DNA of 64,000 nt. It comes from Oehlia diaphana (taxonomy: Eukaryota > Glomeromycota > Glomeromycetes > Glomerales > Glomeraceae). Location of the stretch: contig QZLH01000082.1 in assembly GCA_003833135.1 (NCBI GenBank), positions 52,676 to 116,675 of the forward strand, given 5' to 3'. Of the stretch, positions 1 through 12,414 are shown piece after piece (position 1 is the first letter of the stretch; each line of letters starts with the position of its first letter). The translations under genes were made by a program, and so were the position numbers. Under the pieces are notes generated by a model. That model was given only the letters and a program-made list of their open reading frames with translations. It had not been told where the DNA came from and ran no database searches.

Positions 1-1403
1 TAATATGAAAATTTGTTTGTGTAACCAATTTATGGTGGCGACAGTTCGGATTTTATTGATCAGCCTGTGTAACCTATGAGTTGTCCCCCCCGTATATTTA
101 TCTAACCCCTAGGTGTTACTACGGTAAATCACATTGACGGTATTTGCACATGACTTCCGATTCAAATCCCCTGCACATGATTTAACGAATAAAATCGCAC
201 AATGTAGAATATTACTTTTTTTGGAATATAACAACTTATTATTATGTGCTATTCTACTGATTAAGAAAAAAAAAGCCATTTTGTTTGATATCATTAAGAT
301 GTAACAGATAAGATTTTTCTTTTTCTTTCTTTTCAGAAAGTATCAAAATATCAAACATCTATTCAGCCTTTAAAACCAAATTTATAATGCAAATTTACTT
401 ATTAAGGAAAGAAAATAACGAACTCACTAACGATCACCTATATTTGTTTAGTGATAATAACACAGTTAATATAAAAAATAATTATGCAAAATTCAACATG
501 AATTATAGTAAATATTTACTCTATATGACGTCGTATCATAAAGGCATAAAAGTACATACTGCTTAATAACAAATAATGTTATTACTCTCGCTCGATCTTA
601 TTATTTCATCCGTCGTTTATCGTATTATTATTACATCCGTAAGTCTTATACTATACAAGACAATGAACCTGGTCATTTTATCTTGTTTTCCCTCTATTCT
701 ACAAAATTCATCCTCTCTTCCAACTTTATACATACCAAGAAAATCTTCATTTCTTTCGGGTGCACAACATTAATCTAATTAAAATAAAAGTATTCCTTTT
801 TTATACTATAATTAAATTAAGTCCGCCCCAATAAAAATTTGTTTTCTTTGTGTCAAAATAAAGGATAAATTTTCTTTGTCAAATAGCAAATAACAACAAA
901 TTAAAAACTAGATATTACGGCCAAATAAGGAAATGACCTTGTTCTCTTTGGAATGCAGGTCATATTTTATTTTAGAATGTAATTTGTATCCCAATAATTT
1001 GATGAACATTTATTGGTCCAGTCCTTTAAAGTTGGTAACAAAAAAAAAGCACAGACAAAGAAATCTATAAAACGACATATAAATGAGGAAAAATAATCAG
1101 AATATCCACACCATGATTTTTCTTTTCACTATAAATTTTATTTGATAAACACTTTCCTTTTTTTTCGTTGAAACTTTAGATTTAGACTTTAGACTTTGTA
1201 GACTTTGTAGACTTTATAGAAACTTTGTTATAAATATAATCCATCCCATAATCGGAGTTGATTTACATCATTTCATACCTCTACAATATCATTATAAATA
1301 GAACAAGAAAAATATCCCAAGACCATTAATTTCGTGGATCGAAATTCCTAATATCATAAATTTCATCATAAATTTTTATTAAAAGACTTACCATTTTTTA
1401 GAT
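1..1403. other. AT-rich non-coding stretch upstream of the first gene
   Basis: I see no convincing gene here. Short open frames of about 60 codons exist but have no family resemblance. A run of near-repeats of TAGACTTTG lies around 1170-1220, roughly 190 bases upstream of the first gene's start, and may belong to its promoter or leader. No tRNA or rRNA signature was found. Confidence 0.5.
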
Positions 1404-2007
1404 ATGGGTTGTAAAATTAGCAAAAGTAAATATGCAGATTATGAAATTGCTCCAACCGATTATAATGAAAAATCGATTTCCTCAATAATAGACGCATATG
1501 AACTTGCATTTAAATTAGAAAAACAATATTATTCTTCAGTTAAAGTTTCACAAAAAAAGGATTACGTTGATGTATTTGAAGAAATAAAACTTGAAATAAA
1601 CAAACAACAAAAAGCGTTGAAAAGCGACAATTTATTTTGGATTATCTACGATCAATTTGATAACATATCATATCATTCAAACAGTAGCAATTCTTTCAAT
1701 TATTCTGCCAAGTGGAAAAGTGCTGATTTGAATAAATCGAAAGATTGGAAAGTTTTATTGAAAGAATTAAATAATTCTTCCCATATGACTCAGAATGATT
1801 TAAAATTGGTAAGTAAAAAATAATTATGTACATATATATTTACTTTGTTTTATTATATAAGATTAATTAAATATAATTATTTTTTAATAGATTGTAGCTG
1901 AAATTGAATGTGACAAGAAAAATTCAACACAAGTCTATGGAATTTCACAAAATCCAAAAACGCTAAATTACGTTATAGTAATGGATTATTTGTCCTCTAA
2001 AAATTAA
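1404..2007 (+). CDS. Truncated protein-kinase N-lobe-like protein with N-myristoylation motif (2 exons, 173 aa)
   Basis: Two exons, 1404-1808 and 1891-2007, join in phase 0 across a GTAAGT...TAATAG intron to give 173 residues. The protein opens with MGCKISKSK, a textbook myristoylation context: Gly2, a Cys for palmitoylation, then Ser and Lys. Residues from about 80 resemble the start of the kinase domains in large fungal kinase families. WKVLLKELNN has K120 where the beta-3 VAIK lysine should be. IVAEIE resembles the alpha-C helix, and YGISQNPKTLNYVIVMDY matches the hinge-side segment often written YGIxQxPxxxxYxxVMEY. The chain stops eight residues after that Tyr. No catalytic loop, DFG or C-lobe follows, and I see none in the next kilobase. 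It cannot be an active kinase. It could be a membrane-anchored decoy or scaffold, or a recent truncation. The intact splice sites and open frame favour an expressed gene. Confidence 0.7.
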
Positions 2008-2234
2008 TGACATTTTTGTTTATTTTTTTACAATTATTACCTTAAACCATATTTTTATTATTTTACCTTAAACGGGTAAACAGCAAACAAACATTCCCAA
2101 ATCATCACAATCATTTATTCAATTTTATCACATTATCAAATTTTGTACATAATTTTTACAGCATCATAAAGATATTTTTGCAAACTTGCATAATGTCTTC
2201 AACATTCATTCATTTCAACATTCATTTATTTCAA

Positions 2235-2316
2235 ACATTCATTCATTCATTCATTCATTCATTCATTTTTCATTTTATCTTTATAAAATATTATCATTCA
2301 TTCATTCATTCATTTT
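2235..2316. repeat. CATT/ATTC microsatellite, two blocks
   Basis: Two uninterrupted blocks of the tetranucleotide CATT (about 2235-2269 and 2294-2316) are separated by a short AT-rich spacer. The open frame through it is a repeat artefact. Confidence 0.9.
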
Positions 2317-2389
2317 TTATTATTAAGCAAATAATAAAAACATGTATTATACTACATATTTTATAATAGGTAGTTTAATCAATTTTTGT

Positions 2390-5300
2390 AACCAGCGAAA
2401 ATACGCGGATTAATAAAAAATTGTTAAATCGTAAACACTAATCGTTACTGTCAGTATTATTTAATTTCTTTAAACTATCTGAATTTCCTGAAGCAAACAT
2501 GCAAAAGCGCTTCCTGCATTTTGTACCCCGTAAAAAAGTCGATCCGTTTTTTATATTTCATCTTTTTCCGTAAAACATTATATACATTTTCCGTGAATGG
2601 ATCCGTTAAAGGCTCATTTTTACGGAGTTTATACAGAAATAACGGATAAAATTTTTTATAGGGGTTCCATCAGTTTATTATAGGGCAATGCAATGTATAA
2701 TTATATAATTGATTATCGTATTTCTTTTATTGTAACAGGGAGTAAAAATATTTTACAGTTTGATCTTTCTTTCGATGAAGGTTGTGAAATAGCAGTTAAT
2801 ATCTTATTATACAGTATCTGGTATATTTTTTGCGATAAAATTTAATCAATAAGACAAGCTCTATTTCCTGCTCATATGATAAAATTTTATTAGTCTTTAT
2901 AATTTCAATGCGTGTGCTAATTTTATAATATCACAAAGCTGATGTGAAGGTGCATTGACATTTGAGCACAGAACGTGATACAAGAAACTGGCGTGATTAG
3001 AAAATTCCAAATGTGATACCACCAATTGTATGTACATGAACGAGTACTGTAAACAAGCATGGTTGGTTGGGTTACTCAACCTCAATTAATTTTATGCATT
3101 TTACCTATCCACTGGAGTTTCACTTTATGCTGAAATTAAACGCTGAAATTAAAAGTGTCACCGATACTGTAATCGGACATAAATGGGTGTTAGTCATATC
3201 AAAATTAAACTCTTCTATTCTTTCAATCAAATCCCTTTCATATTTGATATCTAATGGACCAATGATCTCAGTTGGAGTTAATTATTTTTTTCAAGGGAAT
3301 TATTCTTTAACCGTTCATGACATATATGATGTAGCTTTCGCTTGTGATTATAAATACTTCCCCCTTCCTTCATTATGGAGCACAGATATGTAAATTCTCG
3401 TAATATTTATTGCATAATATATAAAATTTTCTTAGAAAGTTACAGGTGAAGGTGAAATCTATCGTTTTTATTTGTGGATCTGTGGTTGGCTAAGGCTTCC
3501 CAATTCCGTTTCAATTCATGTTTAAATAAGTAATATGAGGATCATCTTTTTACCGTAATGAAGTATCTGAGAGCTGATTTATTTGAGAAATGATTCATAA
3601 TATATAGTTTATGTGCATATTTAATGAAAAGTATTTTAACGTATCCCAAATTGCATTAACATTGATGTTGTATAAGAAAGAAATCATATGCAATACTGAA
3701 ACTGCCTTATCTGATATAATGATAACCTTTTTCTGTAACGGTAAATTTCATAAAATATTAGACCAGATTGCAAGGAACCTATATGCTATATTAATATATT
3801 TTACATAATAAAACTCTATTTACATCTATTCTTCAATTAAAGTTCTGTTAATTTTGTTTCAGAAATTCATATGATTTATAAAATTTGTGTATTTTGCATA
3901 TACAAATTACAAATTATAAATTATTACAAATAAGGTATGCCGAATTTATTTATCATTTAGTGAAAATAAAAATTAATAAAGGGCATAATACAGGAATACA
4001 GAGTAACAAGTTATGTATATCATGAAAATTAGATCATAGTAATAAACTGGTGAAAAAGGTTAAAGAAAAATCTTGATTTTTAAGAATTATAAAACTTGAA
4101 TTGTAAATATTTATTACCTGTTACTATTTTGTATTATTTTATTATTATGAATTTCTTTTTAACTTAAACTATTAAGAAGAGATTTTTAGTACAGCTTAAT
4201 GTAAATTTGTAAGAATTGATACACTGGAAAGTAATTCCTCTTTCTAATTATACTTGTTGATTAGTTATGACTGATTCAGTAGAGGGTGAAGGATACTCTA
4301 TTTTATATAGGTAAACAAAATTAATTTATTTCCTACTAATTAGTGAATTATAAATATAATATATCTTATTGTTGAAAACTATTTCTTTTGCTTGATTTTT
4401 TTTTATTTTTTCATTTAAAAAAATTAAAAAATGAGTAAAAAGCTTCAAAACTATTACTATTATATTGAAAGATAATATTATTATTACATATAATTTTTTT
4501 TATTTGAAAAATGCAAATATTTTTGAATTATACAAATTTTTAAAGCTATTAATTATAATATAGTCAATAATTAGTTTTTAATACAAAATCTCCTAAATAG
4601 GATTTAGTTTTTTATCACACTTGCATTATATTACAACCTATAATATATTATATATAAAAGTTAAAATGATATTCTAAATCCTTTTTGATATATTAAGAAA
4701 ACTTGTAAAGTGATCAAAAATATGTATAGTTCATATATATATATATATTTATAGAAGGTGCATTTATATAGTATTTCAACCTGCAAATAATCTGTTATCT
4801 GTTATAAAACTGATCTGTTTAATATCTGTCATCTATTAATCTGATTTATCTAATAAAATACAATCTGAATATCTGTAATAATAAATTGAAAATTATCTGA
4901 ATATTCTAATAGATTTATTCAGATATTTTTTATTCTTTAATAATCTAAATATATAAAGATTTACTACAATATTTTCAAAGTTTAAGTAGCCAAAAAACTA
5001 AAGGATTTAATAAAGAAGAAAAATAAAATTAGTAAAAAGAAGTAAAAAAAAGTAATGAAAAAAAGAAATAAAAAAAGGTAATCTAATTATTGTCTTTGAA
5101 ACTAGTGGCAAAATTAGAAAAATTCATATGATAATATTCTGATAATCCATTAATAATACAGATAATCCTCATATATATTGTATTTGATATAAAATTTTAT
5201 TAATAAACTATTAAATATGCTGCAAAAAAAAAAGATACAGATAATCCAGATAATCTGTTATAAATATCTTCTAATCTTCTTATTTGTATCCATTTATTAT

Positions 5301-5500
5301 TTATATTTATTTAAAAAATTCTATTTAGATAATCTATCCATTCACAAATATGGATTGCAGATAAATAAGTTGAAACATTACATTTATAGAGATATTACTA
5401 TACCAATTTTTTAATTTTTAATTCAAAATTAATTTTTAATTTTATATAGTATTAAAATCATATTATATTATAATAAATCAAATATTTAATATAATTGAGT
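2390..5500. other. AT-rich intergenic region with a possible decayed coding fragment at 2897-3393
   Basis: Most of this stretch shows nothing recognisable. Between 2897 and 3393 the base composition is more even. A 108-codon frame (3067-3393, +) and an overlapping 62-codon frame (2897-3085, -) have non-repetitive amino-acid composition. Neither resembles a family I know, and no splice partners were evident. From about 4780 to 5350 the motifs ATCTG and AGATAATC recur in both orientations, which looks like a decayed repeat. Confidence 0.35.
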
Positions 5501-5519
5501 AGTAAAAAGCAATTATTTA

Positions 5520-7042
5520 GAAACAGAAATGTCTAAAAATTATTACAATAGCTCAACATAATGCATTAGTTTTACCAATTTTTATTCAATTATCAATAGG
5601 TACAATTATACATATTGACTGGTAATATATGGTAGATTCATTAAATAGAGTAAAAATATTACAACCAACATTAATATACAACAAATGGAAAAAACACTTA
5701 CAATTAAGTTGAATGGAGATAATTTAGAATTATGGATCAATTGCTGGATAGAACAAGATACACTTAGACAAGAACTTACAAATATACAATATTGGTTAAG
5801 ATTATTGAAAAATATTGAATATTATACAGATGGATCACTAGCTAATTGAATTATAGATACTAATAATCATTCATATAATATAGCAGATAATACCATTGTA
5901 AATTTAGAGGCAGCATTTTATACAAATAATGAAGAAGGAGAATATTCAGTATATTCAAATCTATCTCTATGACCATCATCAACTAGGGTAGAAATAGTAG
6001 CTATTTTCTTGGCATTACTGACAGTACCAGAAAATTCTAATGTTACTATATATACAGATAGTTTAGGTGCTATTAATTTAATTAACTCATCTTTTGATTC
6101 AACAATTAGAAAATTGCTAAAAAAAACTAATAACTTGATCATTATTAAAATAATTATGCTGATTAAAGAGGCATCAATAAACATAAAGCTGATTAAAATA
6201 AAGGGATATAGTGGTATTATAAACAATGATATAGCTGACAAACTGGTAAAAAAAGGCCAATGTGAAAATAATCTATTAGAAACAATATAGATTTTATTAA
6301 TAATACACTATTCTATTTTTCTGTTTTTATAGATAATCCTATTAAAGTTAATATTAGACGATTTATTTTGAAAATATTAGCTACATATGAAGCTACTGAA
6401 TGGTCATTACTAAAAAATAATTAGGAATTATGTTATACAAATATTAATCAAATAGACTGGAAAATTACTTGGTTTATTTTTCATTATTGCAAAGGATTTC
6501 ACTGCACTAGTATGCAAACTAACTATTTGTGGACTTTTATAGCAAAACTATTTTATAAAATTCATCCATTCTAGTATTAAGAAAGCCAAAACTTTATAAG
6601 GAAATGAAATATGGTATGAACTGTAACAAGAAGGAAAATTGGAATCACTTATTTGAATGCCAAGCATATGAATTAATTTGGCAAAAAATTTTGGAGATTA
6701 CAACAGAAGAATCTATAATTATATGTTTAAAATAAAAACAAATTAAATGTTAAGGTAAAGATTTTATTAGAAATGTAATACAAGATATATTAAGAGTTAC
6801 AGCAAGGTCAGAAAAATTCTAAAAGTTCTAATACTTGGCATTGGAAGTGAAAGTTGAAACTTTTTTAATAACAAAATTACAAAAAGATTTTAAGATATCT
6901 TTTATTAAGGCACAGATACTTATAGTCAATATTTTAATATGGTTTATTTTAACATATAAAGAATTATTATAGAAATCAAGATGTGAATAAGTTATTTTAT
7001 GAAAAAAAAGAAAAGGCATTACTTGAACAAACAAAATTACTA
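5520..7042 (+). pseudogene. Decayed LINE-type retrotransposon: reverse-transcriptase end, RNase H and C-terminal zinc-knuckle region
   Basis: A single frame running from about 5700 to 6290 carries an RNase H domain. It has YYTDGSLAN near 5820, then PSSTRVEIVAIFLALL, the segment around the catalytic Glu, then TIYTDSLGAINLI with the third acidic residue, and DIADKLVKKG at its end. Two in-frame stops interrupt it. The one at 5970-5972 replaces the Trp usually found before PSSTR. Downstream at about 6600-6720 another frame reads MNCNKKENWNHLFECQAYE, a Cys/His knuckle typical of the C-terminus of fungal non-LTR elements. Upstream fragments (5520-5800) look like the reverse-transcriptase thumb. The element is clearly dead, and the 5' portion is missing. 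It continues beyond the 7045-7520 insertion. Confidence 0.8.
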
Positions 7043-7044
7043 TA

Positions 7045-7520
7045 TAGTTCTGAAATTAAGCAACTCCTGAAAATAAGCAACCTTCCAATTATTATAGTTC
7101 TGAAAATAAGCAACTCACGAACTTCTGTAATAAAAAGTCAATAAACGTAATAAAGAAACATTTAATATTGCTAAAATCACTTAACACTTCAAATGATAGA
7201 CAATTTTATTAAGTATTATAAACATTAATTATGCAAATTGTTCCAAATTACAGTAACTCTTAACAACTCTTTCTCTAATGGTGCTATTATGTCTTTTCTT
7301 TTTTTGTGGCATACTGTGTAGTGAATTTTAACTAAAACATGAGAAACAAGAATGTGCAGCTGATTTATAGATCACAATATTGTACAGATTATTTATTTGA
7401 TCATTTAAATGCACAGTTTTCTTCAGATTTTTCAGATTTTTCAGATTTTTATTCAAAAAAAAAACTACTCTGAAATTAAGCAACTCTATAATAAAAAAAG
7501 GTTGCTTAATTTCAGAACTA
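7045..7520. mobile_element. 476-bp inverted-repeat element (MITE-like) with TA target duplication, inserted in the LINE relic
   Basis: The ends are TAGTTCTGAAATTAAGCAAC on the left and its reverse complement on the right, each flanked by TA. Taking out 7045-7520 plus one TA joins the surrounding LINE frame exactly (...EQTKLLY then GTSESK...). This shows it is an insertion and fixes its borders. Internal copies of the same motif lie near 7090-7110 (direct) and 7470-7490 (direct). There is no coding capacity. A TA duplication fits mobilisation by a Tc1/mariner-type transposase, but the source element is not identified. Confidence 0.75.
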
Positions 7521-7742
7521 TACGGTACTTCAGAATCCAAAATAAAGGACAACTTAAATCAACCTTCAGATAAAGCAAAAGATATACAAACAAGAAAAGC
7601 AGATTGAATACAAAAGTCAATTTCTTTGGTAAAGAAATTAATGGATACTTTTATAAAGAAATACATATGTGAAGATTGGATTCCAATAAAGAAGAAGTTT
7701 AATAAGGTTACATTATACATAAACAAAAAATTATTGGAGTAA
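7521..7742 (+). pseudogene. Downstream continuation of the LINE relic
   Basis: The frame interrupted at 7044 resumes here and runs about 70 codons to the TAA at 7740-7742, with residues such as KDNLNQPSDKAKDIQ and YICEDWIPIKKKF. One in-frame stop at 7605-7607 (TGA) sits where a Trp would be expected (AD*IQKS). No function can be assigned to this lysine-rich tail. Confidence 0.6.
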
Positions 7743-8350
7743 TAATTTTTTTTTAATTAATTAATTTTATTTTTATTTATAATATTATTTATAATTTTAT
7801 TTTACTTTTATTTTTCTTTTTAGTTTAATTTTAATTTATAATATGGTATTCTGGTTTAATTATTTTAATTTATTTTTACTATTTAATTTTATTCTTAATT
7901 TATTTGCAATATAATAATTAATGTTTAATCGGACTGGTCAGAAGCTGGAAGAGTGGAAGTATCATTTATAGAATAGTTGTGATTATTATGTAGTTCAAAT
8001 ATATTCTAATAAAATGATACATGATTCAATATTTAAAAAAAAAAAAAAATACAATTGATTAGTAAATATATTAGATTTTTAAAAAATATTTTGTACTCAA
8101 AAATAAACAAAAAAAATATTACTTATTTTTAATAAAATATAGTAAAATATTTTTAAAAATTATATAATATTATAACTTATTAATAAATAAACTGAATTGT
8201 AATATATTTTATTTATAATATTTTAATATAATATATTTTTATTGATCAATTTATATTATATGCATAAATCTAAAATTTGAATTATACAAAATTGTGCAGT
8301 TTTTTTTAAAAAAAATTATTTGCCAATTATTTAATAAAAAAATTTTTTTT
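7743..8350. other. AT-rich sequence without recognisable gene
   Basis: Homopolymer A and T runs and short AT repeats only. No coding, RNA or mobile-element signature was seen. Confidence 0.5.
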
Positions 8351-8355
8351 TTTTT

Positions 8356-8835
8356 AGAATTGCTAGATGAATAATACAAATTGAATTCTGAAATTAAGAT
8401 AAATAGAAAAGGAAAGTTTATTTATTTATTTTTCTAAGAAAAATATTTTTTTCTTTTTTATAGGTTGCCAGACAAATACTATAAATTAGGCTCTAGAATT
8501 AAGGTAAATAGAAGAGGAAAGGTATTTATTTATTTTTTTTTAAGAGAAATATTTTTAATGTTTTTTCTTTTTTTTTGTAAATTGCTAAATAAATACTATG
8601 AATTAGATTTTAGAATTAAGGTAAATATAAAAGGGAAGTACTATATTTATTTATTTTTTTTTAAAAAAAACATTTCTAATATTTCTTCTTTTTTTTTTTA
8701 TAGGTTGCTAAATAAATATTATAAACTGAATTTAAATTTGAGATAAATAAAAAGTTTTTTGTTATTATTAATAAAAATATTTTAACATTATTTCTTTTTT
8801 TTTTTGTAGATTACCAGTCTTTTAATAATAAAATG
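8356..8835 (+). repeat. Tandem array (4-5 units of about 105-120 bp), each unit resembling a mini-exon between splice-like signals
   Basis: Units begin near 8361, 8466, 8583, 8704 and 8811. Each has a conserved core of about 44 bases (TTGCTAAATAAATACTATAA and variants, ending GAATTAAG), followed by GTAAATA and then a T-rich tract ending TATAG or GTAG before the next core. The cores translate to related peptides such as LPDKYYKLGSRIK and LLNKYYELDFRIK. A further degenerate core may occur near 9186. The units have diverged and some have lost the AG or GT. Confidence 0.75.
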
Positions 8836-10950
8836 AATCTGAACAGGACTCCACTTACTTCTAATAATAAAGGTCTCCAGGAAAAATTTTAAATTTACTA
8901 GTAATTTTACTTTACTTCAATTCTTAATATTATTGGTTAATTGATTTAAAAAGGAAAAAAATTATAATAATGCAGTGTAACATTTTCTTTTCTAAATGTA
9001 ATTTATCTATTTATAGTAGGATCATCAAAATTTTTTCTTAGTGATTTTACCTTAGAGTTATGATGACCTTTATTATAAGTATGCGGAGTCCTATCTGAAC
9101 TTATACAATAAAAATAAAGTAAGAGAAATAGGAATTTTCTTAATATTAAAAAAATATACTAACATTTCTTATTTATTTTATTTAAATTGCTAGACTTTTG
9201 GATGAATTTGAACTTGATCAATAAAAAATTTCTTTATTATAATAAGTAAAAATATTAAATAAAACAATAAATAAAATATTGCAAAAAATTTTTAATTATA
9301 TAAAAAATATTAGTATTAGTTATGTAAAACTATGCTAAATGCTAAAATATTTTCAGTAATTTTGGCAGTTTTGGCAATTTTATAGTAATTAGTATTACTT
9401 AGAGCACTATCAAATATTACTTATTATCACTTTAATATAAGCTCCTCCCCTAGGTAAGAAATATTATATATATAATTCCTTATATAGTATTATATATAAT
9501 CTAAGATCTTTAGTTACCCCCTTCTCCTAAAATATTAGATAATATCTGACAGCACCTTTATAAACAATAATTATAAACAATTATCTGCAATTTGAAATTT
9601 TATTTATTTTATTTATTTATATTGTGTAATTTATTTTTTAAAGTACTTTATTAAAATATTAATTATCATATAAGCGGCAAAAATTTTTTTTGCTATATTA
9701 CATGGAATTCTTGTAAATTTTCATGAAATTTTTGTAAAATCCATAAAAATTACATAAAAACTTGTCTAAAATTTTATATTTTTTATTATTGCTTAATAAA
9801 ATTATTCAACTTTAATCCATAATATTAATTAAAATTTTTATTAAATCCTATAAAATAATCTGATAGAAATATTCAATACATATTGCTTTATTATTATATT
9901 AGTTTAGTTTTTTCTTTTTACTATTCAATTTAAGATTTATAAAAATTTAAAATTATATAATATTAATATAATTTATAGATAATAGTCACTATAGCATTCT
10001 GGTATTTTAGTAATTTTGGCAATTTTGGTATTATGTAGGAAATCAATTTTTAGCATTAGGCTAAATGAGTTTTAGCAGATAACTTTAATAATAACTAATA
10101 GTATATTTAGGCTTATAAGAAGATAAAAAATATTATTAATAATATTATAATAGACCTAATAATAACAAATTTTATTTCAGGTTTAAATTTATCAATTTTA
10201 AAAGAAAAAGAGAAAGGATAAAAAGAAAAAAAAAATATCAAATTATATTAGTATAGTTTATATTAATAAATATAGTATTATTTATTTTTATTTTACTTTT
10301 ATTTTTATTTGTATTTTGATAATTGCATCCTATTGAGTAGATATAGCTTATAATAATTTGTTTGTATAGTATATAAACTTAATATTAATAAAGCATATAT
10401 ATAAATTATTGAAAAATATATAATATACAGTATATAAATATAAGCAATTTCTATTTATACACGAAATGTTTAAATTTGAGTCATATGATTATTGCCATTT
10501 TGACTAATAATATAAACTTTAAATTAGTAAATAAATGAATTTTTGCTTGCTCTATAAGTTTATCTAAGGCATCAAAGATGCTTTTGAATGTCAATTTTGA
10601 CTTTATCTATGAATAATTGATTTTGCTGATCACTTTTAAAAAAATTTAGAAAATGATCTGTAAAGACAGTTTTTTATATATAAGTCAAAAATAATATTTA
10701 AACTTCTTTAATACCTTAAGTAAACTTGCAAAGCAGTCAAAAATACATATATTACATAAAAAAAGTAAAAAGATGTGATATTGGTATTATTATATTTTAC
10801 ATGACCTGTGTTCAAACATTTCATATAAACTTTGAAATTTTCTATATAATATTATATTTAATAAATTTTAGTTATTTAATTTTTATAATAATAAAATTAT
10901 TTTTTTATAATTATAGGATCTCAAAAAACTAATGTAAAGGTCATAATAAA
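8836..10950. other. AT-rich repeat-derived sequence, including one copy of an interspersed repeat at about 8880-9110
   Basis: The stretch 8880-9110 shares a long mosaic of motifs with 13790-14040 and 61335-61480: a segment around TTTTACTTTA, then ATTCTTAATATTATTGGTTAATT and AAAAATTATAATAATG, so it is a dispersed repeat. The rest is AT-rich with phrases such as AATTTTGGCAATTTTGG recurring near 9360 and 10010. No gene was seen. Confidence 0.45.
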
Positions 10951-10954
10951 CTTT

Positions 10955-11190
10955 TGGCCAAAAATATTACATTTTGCCAAAATTTAGAAAATCATTTTTT
11001 GTAAATATCTTAATATTCAGTGATTTAATTTTGATGAATATTTTTTATTTTGTAGTCTTTATTTAGCTTTACAATTTAAAAAAAATTCATTGAAATTGGA
11101 CTACTGGATGTTAAGATATTTACAAAAAATAATTTTTTAAGCTCTTAAAAAATAGGTCAATTTGCTAAAAGTGTGACTTATGACCTGTAT
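10955..11190. mobile_element. Fold-back (palindromic) element, copy 1 of 3
   Basis: The left arm, with CATTTTTTGTAAATATCTTA and AATTTTGATGAA, is mirrored by the right arm, with TTCATTGAAATTGGA and TAAGATATTTACAAAAAATA. The outer borders carry CTTTTGGCCAAAA on one side and TTTGCTAAAAGTGTGAC on the other. The structure recurs at 14765-15005 and in degraded form at 46980-47115. It has no coding capacity. Confidence 0.7.
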
Positions 11191-12410
11191 AAAAGAATTT
11201 TGAAGTCTTATAATTATTATACTTTTTAAAATTTTGCTATTTTCCATATAAATCATTTAATAAAAAAATTATTAAATATAAATGCACATACTATATAAAT
11301 TTTTTTTTAAATATATGGTGAATTTGGTCTTAACTTATAAGAGCTTTTATTATTTTATTCTCTATAAATATACACCTTCTTTTAGTACACATTCTATTAT
11401 TTTTTTTTTATGATTCTAAAAAAAGTGTATTTAGAGAAGTATCATTATAATAAGTAAAATTATTAATAAAACTTTACTAAAAATGGTCAATTTTTTGAAA
11501 CGATTTTGTAATAATTTTAACATATTATAAAAATATATTTAATACATCAAAATGTTTTTGTTATACTTTTGTTATTATTTTGTAATTATATTGTATCTAG
11601 GATTATAAAAATAACTCAAAATAATATCACAATAATTTTTTAATATTTTTGCTATTATTTTATTATTATAATATAATTAACTTTGATATTATTTTAATAT
11701 GTTAATCAAAAATATATTGATATATTTTGAAAGCTATTGTATCTAGGTCTATAAAAACATTTCAAAAAATTGGCTATTTTTAGTAAATGTCTTATCAAAG
11801 TATCTTATATATGTGACCTTTTTTCCTATATCAGATATACGTTAATCGAGAAAGGATTTTTAGGTGAAGCAAAGCCTAAGTAATATATAATTCTACAATA
11901 AATTACCAGATTTCATAAATTTACTTAATAATATAAATTGATGATTTTTAGGTTATATAAAATATTATAAATTTAAAAATTATTATATTTTTAAAAACTA
12001 TAATTAATTTACTTTTAAATAAAAAATTTTGCCTAAATATTATTATGAATTCTCATATATTACTAAGTAAATTTTATGAAATCTAATAATTTATTGTAAG
12101 ATTATATAATATTTCAATAATTTTCAATAGTTTATTTTTTTTATTAAGAATATTATTTATATTCACCAATTTGTAAAATTTGCTGATCATCAGTTATATG
12201 GAGTAGTACTGATTAAAATTAATTAAAAACTCATTTCTATGTAAAAAAACATGTTAAAAATATATAAAAAAAATTTTTAAGGCCTCTTTCAAAATATTGA
12301 AAAAAAAGTTATAAATAAACTTTTATCTGATGTAACACAAATTTATTTTCATCTGATGTAGCATAAAATTTCAATGACGTGATGCATATACATGAAACCG
12401 AAATTGGTTA
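11191..12410. other. AT-rich sequence, no gene seen
   Basis: Only low-complexity A/T sequence and short repeats. No coding or RNA feature could be supported. Confidence 0.5.
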
Positions 12411-12414
12411 ATTT

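Noticed and set aside
2178..2366. 62-codon His/Ser/Phe-rich frame
   Set aside because: Product of the CATT microsatellite.
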